Shown: positions 9,336-19,164 of the stretch, in pieces | How positions within the stretch are numbered: position 1 is the stretch's first letter | How the letters are laid out: each line of letters begins with the position of its first letter | Assembly: GCA_963739095.1 (NCBI GenBank) | Contig: CAVTZF010000023.1 | Span: forward strand, 62,001 to 126,000 | Direction: 5' to 3' | Length of the DNA stretch: 64,000 nucleotides | From: JACVRW01 sp963739095 | GTDB taxonomy: Bacteria; Actinomycetota; Thermoleophilia; Solirubrobacterales; Thermoleophilaceae | Translations under genes and position numbers: made by a program | Notes under the pieces: model-generated | What the model was told of the DNA's origin: nothing | The model's input: only the letters and a program-made list of their open reading frames with translations | Databases searched by the model: none

Positions 9336-9339
<4 letters not shown>
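8464..9339 (-). CDS. menA: 1,4-dihydroxy-2-naphthoate polyprenyltransferase (MenA)
   Basis: Integral membrane UbiA-family prenyltransferase that attaches the polyprenyl tail to DHNA, giving demethylmenaquinone. 291 residues with about eight or nine hydrophobic helices, and the two Asp-rich Mg-diphosphate motifs NDYSDARRGAD and DVDTDRRAGKRTLAVKLG. Start is a TTG at 9339 overlapping the menB stop as TTGA, followed directly by the family N-terminus (LWLLAARPRTLPAAIAPVLV). Its menC neighbour starts inside its stop codon. Confidence 0.93.
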
Positions 9340-10181
<842 letters not shown>

Positions 10182-10226
10182 GCGTCCGGGAGGATACGCG
10201 CGCCGGGTGGCTTTAATCCGGGCAGG
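10182..10226. promoter_or_regulatory. Divergent menB / menE promoter region
   Basis: 45 bases. For menB (minus strand) there is TATCCT with a 9-base gap to its ATG. For menE (plus strand) the best candidate is TTTAAT at 10212-10217, also 9 bases before its ATG; this is a weaker match to TAnnnT. Neither gene has a Shine-Dalgarno here. The -35 regions would lie in or near the opposite gene. Confidence 0.5.
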
Positions 10227-11468
10227 ATGCGGGATTGGCTCGCGACAGCTGCAGAGGAGTACCCCGACCGGCTCGCGGTCGAGGCCGACGACGGCCGGCT
10301 GACCTATGCGGAGCTGGACGCGCGGGCTGATGAGCTGGCGCGCCGCCTCCGCGTCTCGCCCGGCGAGCGGCTGCAGGCGGCCGCCACCTCCGACCTTGCG
10401 TTCGCCACGCTGCTGCACGCCGTGCCACGACGCGCTGCCGCCCTCGAGCCGCTGCCGGCGGATCGGCCGGGAGCGCCGCTGGCGTTCGCCGAGCCGCAGC
10501 CGGGCGAGCTGCGAAGCGACCATCCACCAGACGCGATCCATACGGTGATCGCCACCTCAGGCACGACCGGGAAGCCCAAGCTCGTCGAGCTGACCCATCG
10601 CAACCACGCCGCGAGCGCGGCCGCGGCGGCCGATGCGGTCGGCGCCGAGCCGGAGGACCGCTGGCTGTGCCCGTTGCCGCTGCACCACGTGGGCGGGCTC
10701 AACATCCTCGTCCGCTCGGCGATCCACGGCACGACCGCAGTGCTGCACGAGCGCTTCGACCCTAAGCGCGTGCGTACGGTGCTCGAGGCCGGGGAGGTCA
10801 CGCTCGCGTCGCTCGTGCCGACGATGCTGGCGCGGCTGCGCGACGCCGGCCTCCGCAGGACTCCCGGGCTGCGAGCGATCGCGCTCGGCGGCGGGCCCGT
10901 CCCCGCAGGACTGCTCGAGTGGGCGGCGGGGGAGGGCATCCCGGTCACGCCCGTCTACGGAATGACCGAGACCTGCTCGCAGGTGGTGGCAGGGATCCCG
11001 GGCCGGGTGCTGCGCGGCGCCGAGCTCCAGATCTCCGAGGCGGGCGAGATCCTCATCCGCGGCGACATGGTCGCGTCGGGCACGCGCCGCGCCGACGGCT
11101 GGCTCCACACGGGCGACCGCGGCCGGCTCGACGCGGACGGGCTGCTGCACGTGGAGGGCCGCATCAAGGAGCTGATCGTGACCGGCGGCGAGAACGTCGC
11201 ACCGCTCGAGGTCGAGCAGGCCCTTCTGACCCATCCGGCCGTGGCCGACGCCGGTGTTGCCGGGGTGCCGGACCCGCTCTGGGGCGAGGCGATCACCGCC
11301 TACGTCGTGCTCAGCAAGCCCGTGGAGGAGGGCGAGCTCGAGGCCTGGGCGCGGGCGCGGCTCGAGCCCTACAAGGTCCCGAAGGCGATTCACACGGTCC
11401 CCGAGCTGCCCCGCAACGCCGCAGGCAAGCTGCTCCGAGATCGGCTCACTAAAGTCTCGCGCCCATGA
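10227..11468 (+). CDS. menE: o-Succinylbenzoate-CoA ligase (MenE)
   Basis: Acyl-adenylating enzyme that activates o-succinylbenzoate to its CoA thioester. 413 residues, short for the ANL superfamily (the N-terminal domain is trimmed). P-loop TSGTTGKPK near 119, LPLHHVGG, YGMTETCSQ, the hinge TGDRG, and C-terminal catalytic Lys in NAAGKLLRD. The frame opens far upstream, but ATG 10227 starts at the expected residues and clears the menB promoter. The stop overlaps the ilvC start as ATGA, linking menaquinone and branched-chain genes in one transcript. Confidence 0.9.
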   Translation: MRDWLATAAEEYPDRLAVEADDGRLTYAELDARADELARRLRVSPGERLQAAATSDLAFATLLHAVPRRAAALEPLPADRPGAPLAFAEPQPGELRSDHPPDAIHTVIATSGTTGKPKLVELTHRNHAASAAAAADAVGAEPEDRWLCPLPLHHVGGLNILVRSAIHGTTAVLHERFDPKRVRTVLEAGEVTLASLVPTMLARLRDAGLRRTPGLRAIALGGGPVPAGLLEWAAGEGIPVTPVYGMTETCSQVVAGIPGRVLRGAELQISEAGEILIRGDMVASGTRRADGWLHTGDRGRLDADGLLHVEGRIKELIVTGGENVAPLEVEQALLTHPAVADAGVAGVPDPLWGEAITAYVVLSKPVEEGELEAWARARLEPYKVPKAIHTVPELPRNAAGKLLRDRLTKVSRP

Positions 11469-12454
11469 TCTACGACAAGGACGCCGACCTCTCCAAGCTC
11501 GACGGCAAGACCGTGGCCGTCATCGGCTACGGCTCGCAGGGCCACGCCCACGCGCTCAGCCTCAAGGACTCTGGCGTCGACGTCGTAGTCGGCCTGCGCG
11601 AGGACTCGCCCTCCGTGCAGAAGGCTCAGGCGGACGGGCTGCGGGTGCTGCCGGTCGCGGACGCCGCCAGCGAGGGCGACATCGTGATGATCCTGCTGCC
11701 CGACGAGAAGCAGGCCGACGTGTGGGAGGCCGAGATCCGCGACGGCATCGCGCCCGGCAACCTGCTCATGTTCGCCCACGGCTTCAGCGTCCACTTCGGC
11801 CAGATCGACCCGGGACCGGAGGTCGACGTCGGCATGGTCGCCCCGAAGAGCCCGGGACACCTCGTGCGCAGGCAGTTCGAGGAGGGCAACGGCGTGCCCG
11901 GCCTCGTCGCGATCCACCGCGACGCGACCGGCACGGCGCGCGACCTCGTGCTGGCATATGCGAAGGGCATCGGCTGTACACGCGCCGGAGTGATCGAGAC
12001 GACCTTCAAGGACGAGACCGAGACGGACCTGTTCGGCGAGCAGGCCGTGCTCTGCGGCGGCGTCAGCGAGCTGGTGCGCGCGGGCTACGAGACGCTCGTG
12101 GACGCGGGCTACGACCCGCGGCTTGCGTACTTCGAGTGCCTGCACGAGCTCAAGCTGATCGTCGACCTGATGTACGAGAAGGGCATCACCGGGATGCGCT
12201 ACTCGGTCTCGAACACCGCCGAGTACGGCGACCTCACGAGGGGCAAGCGCGTGATCGACGACCGGGCGCGCGCTGCGATGCGCGAGATCCTGGCCGAGAT
12301 CCAAAGCGGCGACTTCGCGCGCGAGTGGATCGCCGAGAACAAGGCGGGCCAGGAGAACTTCCTGCGCATGCGCGAGGAGCAGAAGGGCCACCAGATCGAG
12401 CGCGAGGGCAGGGAGCTGCGCTCGATGATGCCCTGGATCGACCAGGAGTTCTGA
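11465..12454 (+). CDS. ilvC: Ketol-acid reductoisomerase, class I
   Basis: Isomerises and reduces acetolactate or acetohydroxybutyrate to the dihydroxy acids, using NAD(P)H and Mg. 329 residues: Rossmann domain with GYGSQGHAHALSLKDSG near residue 21, then the knotted C-terminal domain with Mg ligands in DETETDLFGEQ and ECLHELKLIVDL. HGFSVHFGQIDP and MVAPKSPGH are also class I hallmarks. It is separated from ilvBN by about 8.7 kb of menaquinone genes, and ilvD is not in the window. Confidence 0.96.
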   Translation: MIYDKDADLSKLDGKTVAVIGYGSQGHAHALSLKDSGVDVVVGLREDSPSVQKAQADGLRVLPVADAASEGDIVMILLPDEKQADVWEAEIRDGIAPGNLLMFAHGFSVHFGQIDPGPEVDVGMVAPKSPGHLVRRQFEEGNGVPGLVAIHRDATGTARDLVLAYAKGIGCTRAGVIETTFKDETETDLFGEQAVLCGGVSELVRAGYETLVDAGYDPRLAYFECLHELKLIVDLMYEKGITGMRYSVSNTAEYGDLTRGKRVIDDRARAAMREILAEIQSGDFAREWIAENKAGQENFLRMREEQKGHQIEREGRELRSMMPWIDQEF

Positions 12455-12464
12455 GCCGCAGCGC

Positions 12465-13082
12465 GTGAACGACGAGGAGCGCAGCCGCTTCCTGCCGCCG
12501 CAGCCCGCCGGCCCGGAGCCTGAGCTGGGCGCCAGGCCCGCTCCGCCGCCGGCTCAGGAGCCCACCCCGCCTCCGCCCACCCCGCCCCCGCAGTATCAGC
12601 AGCCGCCACCGCCGAGCGGCTGGTACCCACCGGTCGCTCAGGGTGGCTGGCAGCAGCCGCCGCCGCAGCAGCAGCAACCCTGGGCCTACCCGCAGCAGCG
12701 CGTCCCCGACAACAACCAGGCGGTCGCCGGCTTCATCCTCTCGCTCGTCGGCGGCGGCCTCCTGTTGATCTCGGCGGGCCTCTCGACGATCCTCTCGGTG
12801 GGACTCTCGATCGCCGGCATGGTGCTCGGCCGCCAGGGCGTGCGCCGAGTCGACCGGGGCGAAACGCCGAAGAACCGCTCGCTCGGCCAGGCCGGCTTCT
12901 GGATCGGGCTCGTGAGCCTGATCTTCTCGGTGATCGCGACCGCGATCTGGGCCGCCGTCCTCATCGCCGCGATCTCCGACGACGAGTTCAGGAGGGACCT
13001 CGAGAACGAGTTCGACGAGTCGCAGAGCCTCTCCATGGTCGCGGCCGGGGCGGTGCGACTTGCGCTTCATCTCGTGGCCTGA
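12465..13082 (+). CDS. Proline/glutamine-rich membrane protein, DUF4190-like
   Basis: 205 residues with a GTG start, 10 bases after ilvC. Residues 5-85 are low-complexity Pro/Gln (repeated PPP, PPPQ, QQQQP), predicted disordered and cytoplasmic. Two hydrophobic hairpins follow (about 88-122 and 142-168), around a basic loop with GRQGVRRVDRGETP. The layout, disordered head plus two helices with a GxxLG-type motif, matches small DUF4190-like actinobacterial membrane proteins of unknown function. Confidence 0.65.
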   Translation: MNDEERSRFLPPQPAGPEPELGARPAPPPAQEPTPPPPTPPPQYQQPPPPSGWYPPVAQGGWQQPPPQQQQPWAYPQQRVPDNNQAVAGFILSLVGGGLLLISAGLSTILSVGLSIAGMVLGRQGVRRVDRGETPKNRSLGQAGFWIGLVSLIFSVIATAIWAAVLIAAISDDEFRRDLENEFDESQSLSMVAAGAVRLALHLVA

Positions 13083-13106
13083 GCGCTCGCTATGCTCGCC
13101 GATCCG

Positions 13107-14282
13107 ATGGCGAATCCGTATCTGAAGCGCTACCTGATGACCGCCGGACCGACTCCGCTGCCGCCCGCGGTCTCGCAGGTGATGGCCGAGCCGATGCTCT
13201 ATCACCGCGCGCCGGCCTTCATCGAGGTGTATGCGCGCGTGCTCGGCCGGCTCAAGACGGTGTTCGGGACGACGGGCGACGTGTTGGTCTTCGCCAGCTC
13301 GGGGAGCGGGGCGATGGAGTCCGCCGTTGCCAACCTGGTCCGCCGCGGCGAGCCGGCGCTCGTCGCCTCGTGCGGCAAGTTCGGCGAGCGCTGGGCGGAG
13401 CTCTGCGACGCCTACGGCGCGGATACCGTCCACTGGGAGACTGAGTGGGGCCGCAGGGTCGACCCGGCCGGGCTCGATGCACAGCTGGCCGCCAACCCCG
13501 GCGTCGAGGTCGTGTTCACGCAGCTCTCCGAGACCTCGACCGGCGTCGTCAATGACGTCCGCGAGCTCGCCGAGGTGGCACACCGGCACGGCGCGCTGAT
13601 CGCGGTCGACGCCGTCTCCGGCCTCGGCGCGGTGCCCTGCCCCCAGGATGAGTGGGGACTCGACGTGGTCGTGGCCGGCTCGCAGAAGGCGCTGATGGCA
13701 CCGCCCGGGCTCGGCTTCGCGAGCCCGAACGAGGCGGCGCTCGAGCGCGCAGCGGCCCGCCCCGAGGGGCGCTTCTACTTCGACTGGGGTCGCACCGTCG
13801 CGGGACAGCGCAAGGAGCCACCGGACAGCCCATTCACGCCGGCGGTCGGCCTCGTTCAGGCGCTGGATGTGGCGCTCGGGCTGATCGAGGAGGAGACGCT
13901 CGCGCAGGTGTACCGCCGCCACGACCTGCTCGGCCGCGCCACGCGCGCCGCCGCGCAGGGGCTTGAGCTCGAGCTGCTCGGCGGCGGCGACGAGGCCGCG
14001 AACGTCGTGACCGCCATCGTCCTGCCGGAGAGCATCGACGGCGCGGGTGTGCCGAAGCTGATGCGCGACCGCTTCGGCATCACGATCGCGGGTGGCCAGG
14101 GCCGGCTCCAGGGCAAGATCGCGCGAATCGCGCACTGCGGGTACTTCGGTCCCTTCGACATCATCGTCACTGTCTCGGCACTCGAGATGACCCTCCGGGA
14201 GCTCGGTCACGAGGTCGAGCTGGGCGCCGGCGTCGCCGCCGCGCAGCGTGTGCTCGAGGCGGGCGTGCCCGTCGCGGCGTGA
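13107..14282 (+). CDS. Class V aminotransferase (serine-pyruvate / alanine-glyoxylate type)
   Basis: PLP enzyme of fold type I. 391 residues with FASSGSGAMES binding the PLP phosphate, the Asp of AVDAVSGLG, and the Schiff-base Lys in GSQKALMAPPG. Its stop overlaps serA as GTGA. This suggests it acts with SerA, for instance as the phosphoserine aminotransferase of serine synthesis, or that it interconverts serine and hydroxypyruvate; substrate is not readable from sequence. I prefer ATG 13107 over ATG 13092 because TATGCT at 13091-13096 looks like the -10 of a leaderless transcript (10-base gap). Confidence 0.85.
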   Translation: MANPYLKRYLMTAGPTPLPPAVSQVMAEPMLYHRAPAFIEVYARVLGRLKTVFGTTGDVLVFASSGSGAMESAVANLVRRGEPALVASCGKFGERWAELCDAYGADTVHWETEWGRRVDPAGLDAQLAANPGVEVVFTQLSETSTGVVNDVRELAEVAHRHGALIAVDAVSGLGAVPCPQDEWGLDVVVAGSQKALMAPPGLGFASPNEAALERAAARPEGRFYFDWGRTVAGQRKEPPDSPFTPAVGLVQALDVALGLIEEETLAQVYRRHDLLGRATRAAAQGLELELLGGGDEAANVVTAIVLPESIDGAGVPKLMRDRFGITIAGGQGRLQGKIARIAHCGYFGPFDIIVTVSALEMTLRELGHEVELGAGVAAAQRVLEAGVPVAA

Positions 14283-15877
14283 AGGTTCTCGTCAAGGAGA
14301 AGATCGGCGAGTCGGGCGTCCAGCTGCTGCGCGACGCCGGGCTCGAGGTCGAGGTCGGCACCGACTGGGACGACGGCGAGCTCGAGAGTCGCATCGGCGA
14401 GTTCGACGGGCTGCTGATCCGCTCCGGCACGCAGCTGACGGCGGAGCTGCTCGAGCGGGCCGAGCGCTTGAAGGCGGTCGGCCGCGCGGGCGTCGGCGTC
14501 GACAACGTCGACGTCGACGCGGCAACCAAGCGCGGCGTCGTGGTCGCGAACGCGCCCCAGTCGAACGTGATCACCGCCGCCGAGCACACGCTCGCAATGC
14601 TGCTTGCGCTTGCTCGCAAGGTGCCGCAGGCGCACGAGTCGCTCACCGGCGGCGCCTGGGAGCGCTCGCGCTTCAGCGGCGTCGAGCTCTACGAGAAGAC
14701 GCTGGGGATCCTCGGCTTCGGGCGCATCGGCCAGCTCGTCGCGCAGCGCGCGCTCGGCTTCGGGATGCGCGTGCTCGCCTTCGACGCCTACGTCGCCGAG
14801 GAGCGCTTTCGCGCGCTCGGGGTCGAGCGCGCAGAGTCGTCGGACGCGCTCTACGACCGCGCCGACTTCCTGACGATCCACCTTCCGGTCACCGCCGAGA
14901 CCGAGAACGTCCTGGACGCGACCGCCTTCGCGAAGATGAAGGAGGGGGTGCGGATCATCAACGTCGCGCGCGGCAAGCTGATCGTCGAGGACGCCCTGCG
15001 CGAGGCGCTCGACTCCGGCCGCGTGGCGGGCGCCGCCCTCGACGTGTTCCGCGACGAGCCCGTCACCGACAACCCGCTGTTCGGCTACCCCAACGTCGTC
15101 GTCACGCCCCACCTCGGCGCCTCGACCGCCGAGGCAACCGACCGCGCCGGCTACCAGGCCGCCGAGCAGGTGGTCGCCGCTCTGACAGGCGGCGTCGTCA
15201 CAAGCGCCGTGAACATTCCAGCGATCGCGCCGGAGGACCTCGAGGCGCTCGGGCCATTCCTGCCGCTCGCGCGCCACCTCGGCCGCGTCGGCGTCGCACT
15301 TGCCGAGGGCACGTCGATCGACGGGCTCGAGGTCGAGTACCTGGGCCGGATCGCGTCACGCGATACGCGCCTGCTCACGGTGCAGGTGCTGCAGGGAGCG
15401 CTCGCGGGGCACGTCGAGGAGGAGGTCAACGAGGTCAACGCCCCGGCGATCGCCGAGGAGCGCGGCATCCGCGTGTCCGAGACGAGCTCGGCGGATGCGC
15501 GCGACTTCACCGACCTCGTGCGTGTGACGGTTGTGAGCAGCGGCACGCGCACGCGCGTCGTCGGCACCACCTTCGGGCGCAAGCACCGCCCGCACCTGCT
15601 CGAGGCCTGGGGCTCCCGCTTCAACATCCAGCTGGAGTCCAACCTCGCGCTGTTTCGCTACGTCGACCAGCCCGGGATGATCGGCCGGGTCGGCGGCATC
15701 TTCGGCGAGTCCGGAATCAACATCTCGGGCGCCGCCGTCGGCCGCCGCCCCGACGCCGACCATGTCGGCGGGGTCGCGACGATGATCGTCACGACCGATT
15801 CGCCCGTCCCGCAGGACGTCGTGGACGTGATCGCCGAGAGCGACGGGTTCGAGGCGGGCCGGACGGTCAGCCTCTAG
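14279..15877 (+). CDS. serA: D-3-phosphoglycerate dehydrogenase
   Basis: Oxidises 3-phosphoglycerate with NAD+, the first step of serine synthesis. 532 residues, the long actinobacterial type: substrate/NAD core with GILGFGRIGQLVAQ, catalytic Arg in NVARGKL, Glu in DVFRDEPV and His in TPHLGAST; then the intervening (ASB) domain; then a C-terminal ACT domain from about 455 (FRYVDQPGMIGRVGGIFGES) that should sense serine. GTG start, coupled to the preceding aminotransferase. Its TAG is shared with the opposite-strand gene through CTAG. Confidence 0.95.
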   Translation: MKVLVKEKIGESGVQLLRDAGLEVEVGTDWDDGELESRIGEFDGLLIRSGTQLTAELLERAERLKAVGRAGVGVDNVDVDAATKRGVVVANAPQSNVITAAEHTLAMLLALARKVPQAHESLTGGAWERSRFSGVELYEKTLGILGFGRIGQLVAQRALGFGMRVLAFDAYVAEERFRALGVERAESSDALYDRADFLTIHLPVTAETENVLDATAFAKMKEGVRIINVARGKLIVEDALREALDSGRVAGAALDVFRDEPVTDNPLFGYPNVVVTPHLGASTAEATDRAGYQAAEQVVAALTGGVVTSAVNIPAIAPEDLEALGPFLPLARHLGRVGVALAEGTSIDGLEVEYLGRIASRDTRLLTVQVLQGALAGHVEEEVNEVNAPAIAEERGIRVSETSSADARDFTDLVRVTVVSSGTRTRVVGTTFGRKHRPHLLEAWGSRFNIQLESNLALFRYVDQPGMIGRVGGIFGESGINISGAAVGRRPDADHVGGVATMIVTTDSPVPQDVVDVIAESDGFEAGRTVSL

Positions 15878-16245
15878 CCGTCACGCATGATGCGGAGGAT
15901 CACCGGGCGGGACGTGTGGCCCGCCGCCTCGATGACAACTGCCAGCTCGTCCTCGCGCAGCTCCTCGGCCGCCTCCACCACGACCACGAGCGGCTCGACA
16001 CCGCTGCCCGCGCCGGCGATCACTCGGCGCACCTCATCCGCCTCGCGGGTCAGCCCTTCCGGCGAGGGAACGGACAGCACGGCCTGACCCGGCCCGCCGC
16101 CCTCGAGCTGACCGAAGGAGTCCGCCGGGGCGTGGTCGATCACGACGTCACCGTGCGCGACGCTCGCCGGAGCGTCCTGGCCGAGCTGTCGATCGACCGC
16201 GCTGCCGCGCGTCAGCTGCAGGATGAGTCTTGGATTCTGGGCCAC
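15874..16245 (-). CDS. Conserved-looking hypothetical protein, 123 aa
   Basis: No family recognised. A soluble, slightly acidic protein with a C-terminal hydrophobic strand (VEPLVVVVEAAEEL ... ELAVVIEAAGH). The GTG at 16245 is chosen because TAGGGT (16258-16253, same strand) ends 7 bases upstream, the pattern seen for leaderless starts across this window. It overlaps serA tail to tail in CTAG and is divergent from the FG-GAP gene. The promoter and the tidy shared stop argue that it is real. Confidence 0.5.
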   Translation of the reverse strand: MAQNPRLILQLTRGSAVDRQLGQDAPASVAHGDVVIDHAPADSFGQLEGGGPGQAVLSVPSPEGLTREADEVRRVIAGAGSGVEPLVVVVEAAEELREDELAVVIEAAGHTSRPVILRIMRDG

Positions 16246-16303
16246 GGTGCGGACCCTAGCCCGCCGGCGCGGATCCCGCCTCGCGAGTGGATAGCTTTCG
16301 CGG

Positions 16304-17962
16304 ATGCGACGGCGCCTGTACTCGTTGTTCCTGGTGGTCCTCGGCTCGTTGCTCGCGGCGCCGTCGCCGGTGTTGGCGGAGAGCTCGCGCGGCGTGGCGG
16401 CCCCGCGCTTTGTTCGAAACATCGACACCGGCCAGACCGGCTGGTTCTCATCACCCGGCCTGGTCGACCTCCGCGGGGATCGCCGCCTCGAGATCGTTGC
16501 GCCGTTCTACTCGACGTTCGTCTTCGACGCCAAGGGGCGGCGCCTGGGCGAGGGCACGGCGACGAGCGGACGCGTCTATGCGCCGAGCGTGGTCGCCGAC
16601 CTGGACGGGGACGGCTCGCGGGAGATCGTGGTAGGTGGGAACGAGGGGACGGTGGCGGCGTACAGCCTCGGCGCTGGTGGGCTGCGGCTCAAGCCCGGCT
16701 GGCCGGCCTCGACCTGCAGCGGCGGGCAGTGTCCCGAGACGCGTGGCCTCGCCGGGGCCGACCTCGATCGAGACGGTCGCGTCGAGGTGGTGGCGACGAC
16801 CACGAACACCTCGCGGACCGGGTCGCAGGTCTTTGTCTTCGAGGGGTCGGGCGCGCTCTATCAACCGCAGGGCGCGCCCGCGCCGGCATGGCCACGGTTC
16901 AACACGCTGGCGGGCCCGGGCGGCGACGCCAGCTTCAACGGCGCCGGCAACCACGGCTACGGCGCTTACGGTGAGAACGTCGGCATCGGCAACCTCGACG
17001 ACGATCCGCAGCTCGAGATCGTCGTCACCTTCGACAACCACCAGATCAACGTGTTCAACCACGACGGTACGTCCGTGCTCGCGTCGCCGTGGTACACGAA
17101 CCGGCAGCAGGACCATCTCGGGAGGCGACTCGGGTGGGGACAGTTCATCCGCTGGCTCAACCCGCGCGTGGAGGCGAACCACTACCACCGCCACTCCGGA
17201 CCGTGGCCCGACGTCCGCAGTACCCCGTGGCTTCAGTGGACGGCCTCGCCGCCGTCGGTCGCCGATCTCGACCGGGATGGGCACAACGAGGTGATCGGCC
17301 TGCCCAACGTGGAGAAGAACGAGCCCTACGAGACTCAGGCCTACGCCTTCATGGCCCTCGACGGCGCCCAGGGTCGCGGACAGCGGTCGGCACGCAGGCA
17401 CGAAGGCTTCGAGCGGCCGCCGCTGACCGGCAAGCCGGCCGTTCGCGCGAACGGGGACTGGTATCCGCCCAGCGGCATTCCGGCGCCGACCGTGGTCGAC
17501 ATCAGGGGAAATCGTCGCCCGGAGATCATCGCGGCAGTGCCCGACGGTCACGTCTACGCGGTGGGGCCTGGCGGCAAGCGGCTCTGGCGCTACGACTACG
17601 CCCGCGGAGCGCCGAAGACGTTCGCATCGGAAGTGGTCGCCGCCGACCTCAACCGCGACGCCGTCCCGGAGCTCGTGTTCGGCACGTACGGGCCCAACCC
17701 AGGCGCCGGCCGGCTGATCGTGCTCGCCGCGTCCGGCAGGCGGCTGTTCGACGTTCGGCTCCGTCACCAGCGCGACAACGGCAACGGCATCGGTATCGCC
17801 GCCGCCCCCTCGATCGCCGATCTCAATCGGGACAAGCGCCTCGAGATCGTCGTCTCGACGATCGATCACGGCATCGACGTCTTCCGCGTCCCGCGCTCAA
17901 GGGCCAACCGCCGGCCATGGCCGACCGGCCGCGGCAGCCTGCTGCGTGATGGCGTGGGCTAG
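16304..17962 (+). CDS. Secreted FG-GAP / VCBS-repeat beta-propeller protein
   Basis: 552 residues with a Sec signal peptide (cleavage near SPVLA-ES, residue 25). The rest is built from repeated integrin-alpha-like blades with Ca-binding loops: DLDGDGSREIVVGG, DLDRDGRVEVVAT, NLDDDPQLEIVV, DLDRDGHNEVIG, DLNRDAVPELVFG and DLNRDKRLEIVVS. An extracytoplasmic role in adhesion or binding is plausible, but no catalytic domain is present. A TAGCTT box 6 bases before the ATG suggests a leaderless mRNA. It ends tail to tail with another propeller-type gene through CTAG. Confidence 0.8.
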   Translation: MRRRLYSLFLVVLGSLLAAPSPVLAESSRGVAAPRFVRNIDTGQTGWFSSPGLVDLRGDRRLEIVAPFYSTFVFDAKGRRLGEGTATSGRVYAPSVVADLDGDGSREIVVGGNEGTVAAYSLGAGGLRLKPGWPASTCSGGQCPETRGLAGADLDRDGRVEVVATTTNTSRTGSQVFVFEGSGALYQPQGAPAPAWPRFNTLAGPGGDASFNGAGNHGYGAYGENVGIGNLDDDPQLEIVVTFDNHQINVFNHDGTSVLASPWYTNRQQDHLGRRLGWGQFIRWLNPRVEANHYHRHSGPWPDVRSTPWLQWTASPPSVADLDRDGHNEVIGLPNVEKNEPYETQAYAFMALDGAQGRGQRSARRHEGFERPPLTGKPAVRANGDWYPPSGIPAPTVVDIRGNRRPEIIAAVPDGHVYAVGPGGKRLWRYDYARGAPKTFASEVVAADLNRDAVPELVFGTYGPNPGAGRLIVLAASGRRLFDVRLRHQRDNGNGIGIAAAPSIADLNRDKRLEIVVSTIDHGIDVFRVPRSRANRRPWPTGRGSLLRDGVG

Positions 17963-18987
17963 CCGAAGTGCGACCTCCCCACGTCGTCGATCCTGATCAC
18001 CTTGCCCGTGAGCGTGATCACGAACGCGGTCTTGCCGATGAACTCGAGCGAGGTCGGCCTGTCGATGCCTTCGACCACGGACCTGAAGCTGCCGTCCCTG
18101 CTGACCCGCAGGAGCCTCCCGGTGTTCGCGGAGGCCGGCGCCCCTTCGTTCTCGGGAATCTGCGGCAGGTCCCAGATTCCCTGTGAGAGGGCGTACAGCC
18201 GGCGATCCGGACCGAACTCGACGTCGACGATCAGGCTGGCGCCGGAGGCGACGTCGCTCGCGGCCGACCACGGGGTGAATCTCACGACCTTGCCGTTCTG
18301 CGGGAGATGCGGGATGGGGCCGGCCTGGCCCATGTAGATCGTCCAGCCATGGACCTCGAGGCCCGTGGGGACGATGTTGCCGAACGCGATCAGCTGCCTG
18401 ATGTCACCGCGGCGTGTGACGTGCAGGACGCGGTTGTGGTGGCCGTCCGTGACCAGGAAGCCGCCACGGAACTCCTGCAGGGCGTACTGGACGCCGCTAT
18501 CGACGAAGAAGTCCGTCTCGGGAGGGTGGTCTATCGACCACTGGCCGATGTCGGCGATCGCAGTCGCACTGCCGTTCCTCCCGATGCGGTAGATCCCGTC
18601 GATGACGCCGGGCTGGCCGAGGGCCGGCCCGACAAGCGTCACGAGCACGTACGCGGTGTCACCGGCGAAGGCGACGTCCATTGCTCCGCCGATGCCCACC
18701 TCGGGGATCGCCGGAGGCAGGCCGCTCGCGAAGGTCGTGACCACGCCAGTCCTCGGATCCACACGCAGGACGCGTCCTCCGGGGCCGTCCGTCACGTACA
18801 GCGCCCTGTCGGGGCCGATCGTGCTGCCGGAGCCACAACCGCTCATACAGCCGGGCGCGGCGAAGCTGGCCAGCTCGTGCGCGGCGGGCGGCTTCGGATG
18901 CTTGTGAGCGCTCGCTGCGGCGGGTATGCCCGCCAGCACCATGGCGGAGACGGCGATCAGCGCCGTCAACGCTCGTCTGGAGTCCAT
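17959..18987 (-). CDS. Exported ScyD/ScyE-family beta-propeller protein
   Basis: 342 residues: a Sec signal peptide (about 1-26), then NHL/SMP-30-like propeller repeats such as GPDRALYVTDGPGGRVLRVD, GVIDGIYRIGRNG, GFLVTDGHHNRVLHV and GPDRRLYALSQG, as in the ScyD/ScyE family. Family members are periplasmic or extracellular, mostly of unknown substrate. Unlike most units here, it has a classical leader: GGAGG 6 bases before the ATG at 18987. It overlaps the FG-GAP protein gene by CTAG. Confidence 0.8.
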   Translation of the reverse strand: MDSRRALTALIAVSAMVLAGIPAAASAHKHPKPPAAHELASFAAPGCMSGCGSGSTIGPDRALYVTDGPGGRVLRVDPRTGVVTTFASGLPPAIPEVGIGGAMDVAFAGDTAYVLVTLVGPALGQPGVIDGIYRIGRNGSATAIADIGQWSIDHPPETDFFVDSGVQYALQEFRGGFLVTDGHHNRVLHVTRRGDIRQLIAFGNIVPTGLEVHGWTIYMGQAGPIPHLPQNGKVVRFTPWSAASDVASGASLIVDVEFGPDRRLYALSQGIWDLPQIPENEGAPASANTGRLLRVSRDGSFRSVVEGIDRPTSLEFIGKTAFVITLTGKVIRIDDVGRSHFG

Positions 18988-19164
18988 GATGGACCTCCTG
19001 TCGCGGGCGACGCGCGGCGCTCGCGCCGCCGCTCTGGGGGGTGATCTCCCGCCGCTAGGCCGCGAATCCTCCGTACGATCCTCCACCCGTCCGCGCGTCA
19101 AGTCAAGGGAGCGCATGGGCGCACCTCTCAGGGCCGTCTCAGGTCGGTTTCCTAGCTTGCAGTC

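Noticed and set aside
12234..14210. 658-codon minus-strand open frame
   Set aside because: Antisense to ilvC, the proline-rich protein and the aminotransferase gene; composition is that of a GC-rich shadow frame, with no domain or start signal.
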